From Pseudogemmatithrix spongiicola (GTDB taxonomy: Bacteria; Gemmatimonadota; Gemmatimonadetes; Gemmatimonadales; Gemmatimonadaceae): DNA of 64,000 nt. How positions within the stretch are numbered: position 1 is the first letter of the stretch; every line of letters begins with the position of its first letter. Positions 26,803 to 37,284 of the stretch are shown here, piece by piece. The DNA is taken from contig NZ_CP130613.1 in the NCBI RefSeq assembly GCF_030623445.1, forward strand, positions 558,001-622,000, given 5' to 3'. The notes under the pieces are model-generated. The model ran no database searches, was not told where the DNA came from, and was given only the letters and a program-made list of their open reading frames with translations. The translations under genes were made by a program, and so were the position numbers.

Positions 26803-29800
26803 ATGCTCAAACGAATCATCGAGTGGTCGGTCCGGAACATCTTCCTCGTGACGCTTGCGACGGTGGCTGCCATCGGGGGCGGTGTCATCGCGCTGCAGCG
26901 CACGCCGCTCGAGGCCCTGCCCGACTTGAGCGACGTACAGGTCATCATCCAGACCGAATACAGCGAGCAGGCGCCGCAGATTGTCGAGGACCAGATCACC
27001 TACCCGATTGCGGCCGAGATGCTGAAGGTGCCGGGGGCGGAGGTGGTGCGCGGGTACTCGTTCTTCGGCGTCTCGTTCGTGTACATCATCTTTGACGACG
27101 ACACCGACCTCTACTGGGCCCGTAGTCGTGTGCTCGAGTACCTGAATGGTCTCAAGGGTCGTCTCCCGGCGTCCGTGTCGCCGACGCTAGGTCCAGACGC
27201 CACCGGACTCGGCTGGGTGTATCAGTACGCGCTCGAGGACACCACCGGCCGCCTCGACCTATCTGAGTTGCGAGCACTGCAGGATTGGTATCTCCGCTAT
27301 GAGCTCACCGCCGTGCCCGGCGTCTCGGAGGTCGCTACCGTCGGGGGCTACGAAAAGCAGTACCAAGTGGATCTCGACCCCGCGAAGCTTCTCGCGTATG
27401 GCATTCCCGTCACTCGGGTGATGCAGGCCATCCAGACATCGAACGCCGACATCGGCGCGATGGTCGTCGAGCTATCCGAGCGCGAGTATATGGTGCGGGG
27501 CTTGGGGTACCTCAAGTCGCTGCGTGATATCGAGAACATCGTCGTCGGGGCGACGGATCGCGGGACGCCGATCCGCGTGGCCGAGGTGGGCCGCGTGTCG
27601 GTCGGGCCGGCCGTGCGTCGCGGCGTCGCCGAGCTCGACGGTCGTGGAGACGCGGTCGGCGCCATCGTCGTGATGCGCTTTGGCGAGAACGCACTCGCAA
27701 CGATTGCACGCGTCAAGGAGCGCATTGCGCAGGTGGCGCCGGCGTTGCCGCCCGGCGTCGTCCTGCGGCCCGTGTACGACCGCAGTGATCTCATCGAGCG
27801 CGCCATTGCGAACTTGCGATTCAAGCTGCTGGAAGAGAGTCTCGTGGTCGCGCTGGTCTGCATCGTCTTCTTACTGCACGCGCGCTCGGCGCTCGTGGCA
27901 ATCATCACGCTGCCAGTGGGCATTCTCATCGCGTTCATCGCGATGCGCTACGTCGGCGTTGGTGCCGACATTATGTCGCTCGGCGGCATCGCGATTGCCA
28001 TTGGCGCGATGATTGACGCCGCGATCGTGATGATCGAGAATCTGCACAAGCATCTGGAGCGTGCCATCGTTGCGCGCGAGCAACCGGGCGCGGTGGAATC
28101 GCGCTGGCTCGACACGGGCACGCTCACGCACGCCGAGCGTTGGCAGGCGGTGGTCGAGTCGGCGCAGGAAGTGGGGCCCGCGCTCTTCTTCTCGTTGCTC
28201 ATCATTACCGTCTCGTTCCTGCCCGTCTTTGCGCTGGAGGGGCAAGAAGGCCGGCTGTTCTCGCCGCTCGCATACACTAAGACGTTCGCAATGGCGGCGT
28301 CCAGTTTACTGTCTGTGACGCTGGTACCCGTGGCGATGGGCCTGTTTGTACGTGGACGCATCTACCGGGAATCGGCCAATCCCGTCAATCGATGGCTGAT
28401 GCGTGCGTATCACCCGCTCATCACGTTCGTGCTGCGGCATCGCTGGCCGGTGGTGATCGCTTCGGTAGCGGCAGTGATTCTGACGTGGATACCGTGGTCG
28501 CGGATTGGCAGTGAGTTCATGCCGAGATTGGAAGAGGGTACGGTGCTCTACATGCCGACGACCTTGCCCGGCGTGAGCGTGGCGCGTGCGCGTGAGCTGC
28601 TCGGCATGCAAGCCGATATCATTCGGACGTTTCCCGAAGTGGCACACGTGTGGGGGAAGGCGGGTCGGGCGAACACGGCCACTGATCCCGCCGGGCTCGA
28701 TATGATCGAGACAACCATTACGCTGCGCCCTCAAGAGGAATGGCGCGCGGGGATGACCTACGACCGGCTCGTTGCTCAGCTGGATTCTGCGCTGCGCGTC
28801 CCAGGCGTGACGAATGCGTGGACGATGCCGATCCAAGGCCGCAACGATATGCTCGCTACCGGCATCCGCACACCAGTGGGCATTAAGGTGTTTGGTCCTG
28901 ATCTCGCGGAACTGGAGCGGCTCGGTCGCGAGATTGAGCAGGCGGTGCGGATGGTGCCCGGCACCCGCAGTGCGTTCGCTGAGCGCGCCGTGAGCGGCTA
29001 TTACCTCGACATAGACATTGATCGGCAGGCGGCTGCGCGGCACGGACTCAATGTCGGCGACGTGCAAGCGGTCATCGCGACCGCGATTGGCGGCATGACA
29101 ATCACGCAGACGGTCGAGGGAAGGCGCCGGTTCGGCGTGCGGGTGCGGTATCCGCAGGAACTGCGGGACTCGCCAGAGCGCTTGGCGTCGGTGCTCGTGC
29201 CGGTGGCGCACGGAGCTGGCGGATCCAGCGCCGCTGCGAGTGGAGGAATGGGCGGGATGGGAGCAGAGAACGGCGGAGGCGGCAAGAAGCCTGCGCAGGT
29301 GCCGCTGGGCCAGCTGGCGCGCATTACGCCCGTCGCGGGTCCAATGGTGGTCCGCACCGAAGGCGCGATGCCCACGGCGTGGGTGTACGTGGACGTCGTG
29401 GACCGCGACATCGGTAGCTATGTCGCGGAGGCGCAGCGTGCAGTGTCCGAACAGGTCACTCTCCCCACAGGCTACTCCGTCGTATGGAGCGGACAGTACG
29501 AGTATATGCAGCGCGCGAAGGAGCGGATGAAGCTCGTCATTCCGGCAACGCTCGCGCTGATCTTCCTGTTGCTGTACCTGAACTTCGGCAACGTCAGCGA
29601 GTCGTTGATTGTGATGCTCTCGCTGCCGTTTGCGTTGGTCGGCGGACTCTGGTTCCTCTGGCTGCTCGGCTACAACTGGTCGGTGGCCGTGGCGATCGGC
29701 TTCATTGCGCTCGCAGGCGTCGCCGCCGAGACGGGCGTGGTGATGCTGATTTACCTCGACCACGCGTGGCAGGCACGGACGGCGGCGGGGCAGCGTGCGA

Positions 29801-30078
29801 CTCTCGCCGATCTCTACGACGCCGTGATTGAGGGCGCGGTCGAGCGTGTGCGCCCCAAGATGATGACGGTGACCGCAATCATGGGCGGGCTCTTGCCCTT
29901 GCTCTGGGGCACGGGAGCGGGCGGCACGGTGATGCGGCGAATCGCGGCGCCGATGATCGGCGGGATGGTCTCGAGCACGGTGCTGACGCTGCTCGTGATT
30001 CCTGCGGTCTATTCGCTGTGGAAGGAGCGGGAGGTGCTCCGCGGCGCCGGAGAGCTCGCGTCACAGGAGGTGACATGA
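26803..30078 (+). CDS. cusA: CusA/CzcA-type heavy-metal RND efflux pump
   Basis: 1091 residues with twelve membrane segments and two large periplasmic loops, the full length for HME-RND pumps. The fourth membrane helix carries IGAMIDAAIVMIENLHKHLE, the form found in monovalent Cu(I)/Ag(I) exporters, and not the DFGxxxD form of Zn/Co/Cd pumps, so Cu/Ag is the likely substrate. The GSEFMPRLEEGTVLYMPTTLPG and TDPAGLDMIETTITL regions are typical of the family. An insert rich in Gly, Ser and Met (about residues 805-828, MGGMGAENGGGG) lies in the second periplasmic loop. With the adaptor and channel genes upstream it would expel periplasmic or cytoplasmic metal across the outer membrane by proton antiport. 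Confidence 0.94.
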   Translation: MLKRIIEWSVRNIFLVTLATVAAIGGGVIALQRTPLEALPDLSDVQVIIQTEYSEQAPQIVEDQITYPIAAEMLKVPGAEVVRGYSFFGVSFVYIIFDDDTDLYWARSRVLEYLNGLKGRLPASVSPTLGPDATGLGWVYQYALEDTTGRLDLSELRALQDWYLRYELTAVPGVSEVATVGGYEKQYQVDLDPAKLLAYGIPVTRVMQAIQTSNADIGAMVVELSEREYMVRGLGYLKSLRDIENIVVGATDRGTPIRVAEVGRVSVGPAVRRGVAELDGRGDAVGAIVVMRFGENALATIARVKERIAQVAPALPPGVVLRPVYDRSDLIERAIANLRFKLLEESLVVALVCIVFLLHARSALVAIITLPVGILIAFIAMRYVGVGADIMSLGGIAIAIGAMIDAAIVMIENLHKHLERAIVAREQPGAVESRWLDTGTLTHAERWQAVVESAQEVGPALFFSLLIITVSFLPVFALEGQEGRLFSPLAYTKTFAMAASSLLSVTLVPVAMGLFVRGRIYRESANPVNRWLMRAYHPLITFVLRHRWPVVIASVAAVILTWIPWSRIGSEFMPRLEEGTVLYMPTTLPGVSVARARELLGMQADIIRTFPEVAHVWGKAGRANTATDPAGLDMIETTITLRPQEEWRAGMTYDRLVAQLDSALRVPGVTNAWTMPIQGRNDMLATGIRTPVGIKVFGPDLAELERLGREIEQAVRMVPGTRSAFAERAVSGYYLDIDIDRQAAARHGLNVGDVQAVIATAIGGMTITQTVEGRRRFGVRVRYPQELRDSPERLASVLVPVAHGAGGSSAAASGGMGGMGAENGGGGKKPAQVPLGQLARITPVAGPMVVRTEGAMPTAWVYVDVVDRDIGSYVAEAQRAVSEQVTLPTGYSVVWSGQYEYMQRAKERMKLVIPATLALIFLLLYLNFGNVSESLIVMLSLPFALVGGLWFLWLLGYNWSVAVAIGFIALAGVAAETGVVMLIYLDHAWQARTAAGQRATLADLYDAVIEGAVERVRPKMMTVTAIMGGLLPLLWGTGAGGTVMRRIAAPMIGGMVSSTVLTLLVIPAVYSLWKEREVLRGAGELASQEVT

Positions 30079-30158
30079 ATCCACCGCCACACGACGTAGC
30101 GAGAACCAGCGACATGACTGACGGCAATCAAGCATACACACAATGCGGAGGAAGGACG

Positions 30159-31556
30159 ATGAACTCGAACACCAGGATGATCTGCAGCGCGATCGCAGCG
30201 GTGATGCTGACGCTGCCATCGCTTTCGGCGGCCCAGACCGTTGACACTGCGCAGACGCGGTTTCAACCGCAGAACGTGATTTAGTACCTGAGGCCGCAGG
30301 ACAAGCGCGGCCTGAACCTGTTCGAAACCTCGAAGGAGGCCGGGGCGGAGTATCGGGGCTTCGCGCTGCAGTGGGGTGCAGCGTTCACGCAGCAGTTCCA
30401 GGCGCTCTCGCACTCGAACACCGCCGATTCGGTGGCAGTGCCTGCCGTGGCGCCGTCGCCGGGCAACGCCGGCAGCGCTGCGATCGCGAACCGCAATCGG
30501 TTGATGGAAGTCGGCAATGGTTTCAACAATGCCACGGCCAATATGTATCTCCACGCGCAGCTTGCGCCCGGGGTGCGCGTCCAGCTGACCAGCTACCTCT
30601 CCGCGCGGCGTCACAACGAGACGTGGGTGAAGGACGGATTCTTGCAGATCGACGAGTCCCCGATCGACCTGCCGCTCTTCAACGACATCATGAAGTACAC
30701 GACGCTGAAGATCGGTCACTTCGAGATCAACTACGGCGACTTTCATTTTCGGCGAACGGACAACGGGCAGGCCCTGTACAATCCGTTCGTCGGGAACCTG
30801 ATTCTCGATGCGTTCACCACAGAAGTCGGCACTGAGGCAATCGTCCAGAAGGGAGATCTCTTCGGCGTCATCGCCCTGACCAACGGCGAGATCCGCGGCA
30901 ACATCCAGCGTCCGAACAGTCGTGAACCAGCGCTGATGTTCAAGGCGGGATTCGATCGCCAGATGAGCGAGGATCTGCGCGTCCGCCTCTCCGGATCGTA
31001 TCGCACACAGAAGGGAGCCATCAACAACACATTCTACACCGGTGATCGCGCGGGGTCTCGCTACTACTACGTCCTGGAGAACTACGTGGCGACCGAAACG
31101 GCGAACGCGTCGTCTGGGATGATCAACCCGGGCTTCAGCGATGCGGTCACGGCGTACATGATCAACCCGTTCGTCAAGTTCCGCGGGCTCGAGTTCTTCG
31201 GCGTCTATGAGAACGCGTCCGGGCGTGGGCAGGAAGGGACGGGTGGTGCACCGGCTGGAGTCGCGCCGCCAGAGCGCGATGTGACGCAGCTGATGGCCGA
31301 GCTCGTGTATCGGTTCTTGCCGGGTGAACGGCTCTTTGTGGGTGGCCGCTGGAACACCGTGACCGGAAACCTCGGGGGCGCCAATAGCGACATCGAGGTG
31401 ACCCGCAGCAACTTCGGCGGCGGCTGGTGGATCACGCCGAGCCTGCTGCTCAAGGCCGAGTATGTGAACCAGACTTACGACGGCTTCAGCAGCACCGACA
31501 TTCGCAACGGCGGCCGGTTCAAGGGTTTCGTGCTCGAAGCGGTGACGGCTTTCTAG
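30159..31556 (+). pseudogene. Porin-like outer-membrane beta-barrel gene with an in-frame amber codon
   Basis: ATG 30159 has an excellent ribosome site (ggaggaag) and starts a signal peptide (CSAIAAVMLTLPSLSAAQ). After 41 residues the frame meets TAG at 30282-30284 and then continues open for 424 more residues in the same frame to TAG 31554. The later part is a typical barrel: alternating hydrophobic residues, aromatic girdles, and a C-terminal Phe. The context NVI-stop-YLRPQDKRGLN makes a CAG to TAG change likely. The gene follows the RND pump by 80 bp and may belong to the metal operon. It is either inactivated, read through by a suppressor, or a sequencing error; an internal start at about 30432 would lack a signal peptide. 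The substrate is unknown. Confidence 0.75.
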
Positions 31557-31565
31557 GGGACAGGC

Positions 31566-31616
31566 GCGCGAGGCTCGGGCGGAGCCGCTTCGAGACGTAT
31601 CGCCCGAGCCTCGCGC
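31566..31616. terminator. Bidirectional hairpin between the porin-like gene and lipB
   Basis: A perfect 16-bp GC-rich inverted repeat (31566-31581 with 31601-31616) around a 19-nt loop lies between convergent genes. No T-run flanks it on either side. It most likely ends or stabilises transcripts from both directions. Confidence 0.65.
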
Positions 31617-31645
31617 ACGCGGCCGTGTGCAGCCGGTTGGCAACT

Positions 31646-32371
31646 TCAGTGGTGAAGCGAAGCCTTCATCCCGAAGACGTCCGCGAACGCCTGGACCGTC
31701 GCCTCGCGCACATCCTCGCCCAGCGTGGGTGAGGGTGCGAGGCAAAGCCCCGCCTCGCTGCGCTCGAGCAGTTCGCGTTCCACAGATGTCATGTCCACGC
31801 CAGGCAGGCCGCAGGGCACCATGAGGTCGAAGTAGCTCAGATCCGTGGTGACGTTGAGGGCGAAGCCGTGCCAAGTCACCCACTGCCGTGCGTGCACCCC
31901 GATGCTGGCGAGTTTGCGGGCCGCGCGAATCTCCGCACCCGAGGCATCACGCAGCGGCTGCGTCCAGATGCCGGTCTTCTTCTCCACGCGCTCGGCGACG
32001 ATGCCGAACTTCGCGACCGCACGGATCAGCACCTCCTCGACCTGCCGCAGGTACCAGTGCAGGTCCTGCTTGTGCTCGGTGAGGTTCACGATCGGATAGC
32101 CGACGAGCTGACCCGGCCCGTGGAAGGTGACGTCGCCGCCACGCTCCACCTCAAACAGCTCCACGCCACGCGCCGCCAGGAGCTCCGGCGTGAACAGCAG
32201 GTTCTCCTGCTTGGTGGATCGTCCCAGCGTGATCACCGGCGGATGCTCCACGAGCAGCAGCACGTCCTGCGGGATCTCCTTCGAGATCCGCTTGGCCGCC
32301 ACCTCCCGCTGGAACGACAAGGCCTCCGCATAGCTGCGGAGGCCGAGGTCGTAAACGAGAAACTCCTTCAC
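31646..32371 (-). CDS. lipB: Lipoyl(octanoyl) transferase
   Basis: 241 residues. The family signature RGGDVTFHGPGQLVGYP is at residues 77-93; the catalytic Lys is K153 in ARKLASIGVHAR and the nucleophilic Cys is C187 in MVPCG. LipB moves octanoate from acyl carrier protein to the lipoyl domains of E2 and GcvH; LipA then inserts sulfur. It is the last gene of the leftward lipA-pdhABC-lpd-lipB set and lies 17 bp behind lpd. A second acyltransferase of the LipM type is encoded at 50961-51722, so lipoylation may be redundant or divided between targets. Confidence 0.96.
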   Translation of the reverse strand: MKEFLVYDLGLRSYAEALSFQREVAAKRISKEIPQDVLLLVEHPPVITLGRSTKQENLLFTPELLAARGVELFEVERGGDVTFHGPGQLVGYPIVNLTEHKQDLHWYLRQVEEVLIRAVAKFGIVAERVEKKTGIWTQPLRDASGAEIRAARKLASIGVHARQWVTWHGFALNVTTDLSYFDLMVPCGLPGVDMTSVERELLERSEAGLCLAPSPTLGEDVREATVQAFADVFGMKASLHH

Positions 32372-32388
32372 GGTGCGAGACTACGCGC

Positions 32389-33792
32389 TTACGCGTGCAG
32401 CATCTTCCCCATCGAGTCGAGCACCGCCTCGGCGATCGCCTCGCTGAGCGTCGGATGCGCGTGGATGGCGAGGTCGATCTCCTCCACGGTGAACTCGTTC
32501 TCGCGGGCCACGGCGAACTCGTGGATCATCTCGGTCGCGTGCGCGCCGATGATATGCGCGCCGAGGATCTCGCCGTGCTTCTCGTCGCGGATGACCTTCA
32601 CGAAGCCCTCGGTCTCGCCGCTGGTGCGCGCGCGGCCGTTGGCCGAGAAGGGGAACTTGCCGACCTTGTACTTGAGGCCCTTCTCCTTCACCTGCGCCTC
32701 GGTCATGCCGATGCTGGCGACTTCCGGGTGGCAGTAGGTGGCGTTGGGGATGTTGCCGTAGTTCACCGGGTGATGCTTGTGGCCGGCGATGATGTCGGCC
32801 ACGACATGGCCCTCGCGCGAGCCCTTGTGGGCGAGCATCGGCGGGCCGGCGACGTCGCCGATCGCGTACACGCCCTTGGCAGTCGTCTCGAACTTGTCGT
32901 TGATCTTGATGAAGCCGCGTTCGGTGGTCTGCACGCCGGCTTCCTTGAGGCCGATGTTCTCGATGTTCGGCGCGCGGCCCGCGGCGACGAGCACGAGGTC
33001 GAAGGTCATCTCCTTCTTCTCGCCGTTGGCCTCGACGGGGATGGTGACGTCCTTCTTGCCCTTCTTCGCGGTGCCGAGCTTGGCGCCGGTGATGACTTCG
33101 ATGCCGCGCTTCTTGAACGCCTTGTTCAGCTCGACGGAGCAGTCTTCGTCCTCGACCGGCAGGATGCGCGGCATGACCTCGAGCAGCGTCACCTTGGAGC
33201 CGAAGGCGTTGAACACGTCGGCGAACTCGCAGCCGACGGCACCGGCGCCAATCACGGCGATCGTGGCGGGCGCCTTCTCGAGCGTGAGCGCCTCGTCCGA
33301 CGAGAGGATCAGCTGCTTGTCGAGCTCGAGGCCGATCTGCGGCAGTCCCTTCACGCGCGAGCCGGTGGCGATGACGACGCCCTTCGTCGCGGTGTGCGTC
33401 TCCGTCTTGCCGTCGGCGCCGGTGACCTTCACCGACTTGTTCGGACCGAGCACACCCGTGCCCTTGAGCCAGGTGATCTTGTTCTTCTTGAAGAGGAACT
33501 CGACGCCCTTGGAGTTCTGGGCCGAGACCTGGCGCGAACGCTTCATCGCGACGCCGTAGTCCAGCGTGACCTTCTCGGCGGTGACGCCGAATTCCTTGCC
33601 CTTCGCGACCTTCTGCGCGATGGACGCGGCTTCGAGCAGCGCCTTGGCGGGAATGCAGCCCCAGAGCACGCAGGTGCCGCCGAGGCCTTCGCGCTCGACG
33701 ACGCCGACGTTGAGGCCGAGCTGGGCACCGCGGAGGGCGGCGACGTAGCCGGCGGGGCCGCCGCCGAGGACGAGGATATCGAACTGAGCCAT
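32389..33792 (-). CDS. lpdA: Dihydrolipoyl dehydrogenase (E3)
   Basis: 467 residues from ATG 33792; a longer frame begins in the leader repeat and is rejected. The N-terminal FAD-binding GGGPAGY and the redox disulfide CVLWGC (in GGTCVLWGCIPAKAL) are present. The NAD-binding GAGAVGCEFA follows at about residue 180, and the C-terminal HAHPTLSEA holds the active-site His of the partner subunit. It reoxidises dihydrolipoamide in the pyruvate dehydrogenase and glycine cleavage systems, passing electrons to NAD. It lies between the E2 and lipB genes. The leader 9-46 bases upstream carries a repeat shared with the pdhA leader. Confidence 0.96.
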   Translation of the reverse strand: MAQFDILVLGGGPAGYVAALRGAQLGLNVGVVEREGLGGTCVLWGCIPAKALLEAASIAQKVAKGKEFGVTAEKVTLDYGVAMKRSRQVSAQNSKGVEFLFKKNKITWLKGTGVLGPNKSVKVTGADGKTETHTATKGVVIATGSRVKGLPQIGLELDKQLILSSDEALTLEKAPATIAVIGAGAVGCEFADVFNAFGSKVTLLEVMPRILPVEDEDCSVELNKAFKKRGIEVITGAKLGTAKKGKKDVTIPVEANGEKKEMTFDLVLVAAGRAPNIENIGLKEAGVQTTERGFIKINDKFETTAKGVYAIGDVAGPPMLAHKGSREGHVVADIIAGHKHHPVNYGNIPNATYCHPEVASIGMTEAQVKEKGLKYKVGKFPFSANGRARTSGETEGFVKVIRDEKHGEILGAHIIGAHATEMIHEFAVARENEFTVEEIDLAIHAHPTLSEAIAEAVLDSMGKMLHA

Positions 33793-33804
33793 AGTCTCTA
33801 ACCG

Positions 33805-33838
33805 CAGATGTGAGATGTAAGATGTAAGACGTAAGTGG
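33805..33838. repeat. Degenerate octamer leader repeat upstream of lpdA
   Basis: On the plus strand about four imperfect 8-base units (cagatgtg agatgtaa gatgtaag ..) lie 12-46 bases ahead of the lpdA start. The same unit order occurs upstream of pdhA at 37147-37179. It lies where a transcribed leader should be. Confidence 0.5.
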
Positions 33839-33867
33839 AACGACACTTACCTCTTCTTTCTGCTCGA

Positions 33868-35154
33868 CTAGAACAGCAACAGCAACGGGTTTTCGATCAG
33901 GCGGCGCAGCGTCTGGAGGAACTTGGCGCCTACCGCTCCATCAATGATACGGTGGTCGCAGCTCATCGTGACGCGGAGCTTCTTCTTGACCTCGAAGCCG
34001 CCGTCCGCGCCGACTTGGACCTTGTCCTCGATGGCGCCGATGGCGAGGATCGCGGCCTCGGGCGGATTGATGATCGCGGTGAACTGGTCGATCTGCATCA
34101 TGCCGAGGTTGCTCACGGAGAACGTCGAGCCCGTGAACTCCTCGGGCTTGAGCTTGCGCTCGCGGGCCTTCTTGGCGAGCACCTTGGCCTCGGCGCTGAT
34201 CTGCGCCATGCCCTTGGTCTGCGCGTCGAAGATCACCGGGACGATCAAGCCGTCATCCGTCGCGACGGCCATGCCGAGGTGCACGGTGTTGAAGTAGCGG
34301 ATCTTGTCGCCGAGCCAGTGCGCGTTCACTTCCGGATGCTGCGTGAGCGCGGTGGCGACGGCCTTCAGGATGATGTCGTTGAAGCTGACCTTGAACGCAT
34401 CGCCCAGCTCGGCGGCGGCGCTGCGGAGCTCGGCGGCGCGCGAGAGGTCGAACTCGGCGGTCAGGTAAAACGTCGGGATCGGACCGATGGACTCGCCGAG
34501 GCGCCTGGCGATCGTCTTCCGGATCTGCGTGAGCGGCTCGTCGCGGAAGGCCTCGCCGTTGAAAGCCGGCGCCGCACGGAACGCAGGCGCTGCGGCCGCG
34601 GCGGGAGCCGGCGCGGCGGCGGCACGCGGAGCCGCGCCCTGCAGTGCGGCTTCGATGTCGCGCTTGATGATGCGACCGCCGGGGCCGGAGCCTTGGATGT
34701 TGCGGATGTCGAGGCCCGCGTCGCCGGCGATGCGGCGCGCCAGCGGAGAGGCCGTCACGCGACCGGTGGCCGTCGGTGCAGCCGCGACCGGCGCGGCGGC
34801 CGGAGCCGCCGCAGGCGTCGATGCCGCGGGAGCGGATGGAGCCGCAGGTGCAGCCGCGGGAGCCGCTGCCGCAGGAGCGGCCGCGCCCCCGGCGAGCAGC
34901 GCCGAGATGTCTTCGTCTGCGCCGGCGATGATGCCGACCAGCGAGCTCACCGGCGCCGTGGTGCCTTCGGGGATGAGCTGCTTGCGGAGGATGCCGTCGC
35001 CGCGGGCGACGAGCTCCATCACCGCCTTGTCGGTCTCGACTTCGGCGAGCACGTCACCTTGCTTGACGGCGGCGCCCTCGGCCTTGACCCACTTCACCAA
35101 GCGCCCCTCTTCCATCGTGGGGGAGAGGGCCTCCATGAAGACCTTAGTCGACAT
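33868..35154 (-). CDS. pdhC: Pyruvate dehydrogenase E2, dihydrolipoamide acetyltransferase
   Basis: 428 residues. One lipoyl domain at the N-terminus carries the lipoylation Lys in VETDKAVME (about residue 43). An Ala/Pro/Thr linker of about 60 residues follows, then the E1/E3-binding domain (ASPLARRIAGDAGLDIRNI, about 135-170), a second Ala-rich linker, and the catalytic domain from about 205, ending with the active-site CDHRIIDGA. It transfers acetyl groups to CoA and forms the core of the complex. The start overlaps the pdhB stop by eleven bases. A single lipoyl domain is enough for function but fewer than in E. coli. Confidence 0.95.
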   Translation of the reverse strand: MSTKVFMEALSPTMEEGRLVKWVKAEGAAVKQGDVLAEVETDKAVMELVARGDGILRKQLIPEGTTAPVSSLVGIIAGADEDISALLAGGAAAPAAAAPAAAPAAPSAPAASTPAAAPAAAPVAAAPTATGRVTASPLARRIAGDAGLDIRNIQGSGPGGRIIKRDIEAALQGAAPRAAAAPAPAAAAAPAFRAAPAFNGEAFRDEPLTQIRKTIARRLGESIGPIPTFYLTAEFDLSRAAELRSAAAELGDAFKVSFNDIILKAVATALTQHPEVNAHWLGDKIRYFNTVHLGMAVATDDGLIVPVIFDAQTKGMAQISAEAKVLAKKARERKLKPEEFTGSTFSVSNLGMMQIDQFTAIINPPEAAILAIGAIEDKVQVGADGGFEVKKKLRVTMSCDHRIIDGAVGAKFLQTLRRLIENPLLLLF

Positions 35155-36124
35155 ACATCACCTTCTTGACGGCGGCGATGGTCTTGGCGAGGTCGGGCTT
35201 GGCGGACTTCTCCAGCCCCTTGGCGTATGGCATGGGCACGTCTTCCTGGTGGACGCGCACGACGGGCGCGTCGAGGTCATCGAAGCATTCGCGCTGGACG
35301 TAGTCCACGACCTGGGCGCCGATGCCTGCCAGCTCCCAGCCTTCCTCTAGGACGACGGCGCGGTTGGTCTTGCGTACCGACGTGGCAATCGCCTCGACGT
35401 CCATCGGACGCACCGTGCGGAGGTCGACGACGTCGACCTTGATGCCTTCCTTGGCGAGCTCGTCGGCGGCCTTCATCGCGACCAGCACCATCTTGCCGTT
35501 CGTGATGATGGAGCAGTCCGACCCTTCTCGCTTGAGGTCGGCCTTGCCGATCGGCACGATGTACTCGTGCTCCGGCACTTCGCCCTTGGTGTTGTACAGC
35601 ATCTCGCCCTCGAGCACGATGACCGGATTGTCGTCGCGGATGGCGGCCTTGAGCAGGCCCTTCGCGTCGTACGGCGTGCCCGGCGTCACGACCTTGATGC
35701 CGGGGATGTGCGCGAGCCAGCTCTCGAAGGCCTGCGAGTGCTGGGCCGAGAGCTGCAGCGCGGCGCCGTTGGGGCCGCGGAACACCATCGGCATCGGATA
35801 CTGGCCGCCGGACATGTAGAGCATCTTGGCGGCGGAGTTGACGACCTGGTCGAGCGCGAGGATCGCGAAGTTCCAGGTCATGAACTCGATGATCGGCCGC
35901 AGGCCGACCATCGCGGCGCCGACGCCGACGCCGGCGAAGCCGAGCTCGGTGATCGGCGTGTCGACGACGCGCATCTCGCCGAACTCATCGAGGAGACCCT
36001 TGGAGACCTTGTAGGCGCCGTTGTACTGCGCGACTTCCTCACCCATGAGGAAGACGCGGTCGTCGCGGGACATCTCTTCGCGCAGGGCCTGGTTGAGGGC
36101 CTCGCGATACGTGATGACGGCCAT
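35144..36124 (-). CDS. pdhB: Pyruvate dehydrogenase E1 subunit beta
   Basis: 326 residues, normal length. The N-terminal AVITYREALNQALREEMSRD and GEEVAQYNGAYKVSKGL are those of E1-beta, followed by DTPITELGFAGVGVGAAM and the C-terminal transketolase domain with RAVVLEEGWELAGIGAQV. E1 decarboxylates pyruvate with thiamine diphosphate and acetylates the lipoyl arm of E2. With pdhA it forms an alpha2beta2 E1, the type found in Gram-positive and many other bacteria, and not the single-chain AceE of enterobacteria. It starts three bases after the pdhA stop. Confidence 0.95.
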   Translation of the reverse strand: MAVITYREALNQALREEMSRDDRVFLMGEEVAQYNGAYKVSKGLLDEFGEMRVVDTPITELGFAGVGVGAAMVGLRPIIEFMTWNFAILALDQVVNSAAKMLYMSGGQYPMPMVFRGPNGAALQLSAQHSQAFESWLAHIPGIKVVTPGTPYDAKGLLKAAIRDDNPVIVLEGEMLYNTKGEVPEHEYIVPIGKADLKREGSDCSIITNGKMVLVAMKAADELAKEGIKVDVVDLRTVRPMDVEAIATSVRKTNRAVVLEEGWELAGIGAQVVDYVQRECFDDLDAPVVRVHQEDVPMPYAKGLEKSAKPDLAKTIAAVKKVMYVD

Positions 36125-36127
36125 CGC

Positions 36128-37138
<1,011 letters not shown>

Positions 37139-37146
37139 CAGAACGG

Positions 37147-37179
37147 CAGATGTGAGATATGAGATGTGAGAAGTGAGAG
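37147..37179. repeat. Degenerate octamer leader repeat upstream of pdhA
   Basis: On the plus strand four imperfect 8-base units (cagatgtg agatatga gatgtgag aagtgaga) lie 8-41 bases ahead of the pdhA start, in the same place as the repeat before lpd. Both are preceded on the transcript side by a (c/g)gtt tetramer and followed by tctgc(c/g)gtt. Confidence 0.5.
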
Positions 37180-37284
37180 AACGGCAACGACAGCCGCCAT
37201 CACACGGAGCTCTGCGCTTGCCTCTGCTTCTTGACCTGCTCTTGCTGCCGCACGGGTGACGTCACCTGTGCGCTCTGTTGCTTC

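Noticed and set aside
37255-37266. Perfect 12-bp palindrome GGTGACGTCACC as a regulator site
   Set aside because: A single short palindrome in GC-rich DNA is too weak to call an operator; it is mentioned only in the lipA entry.
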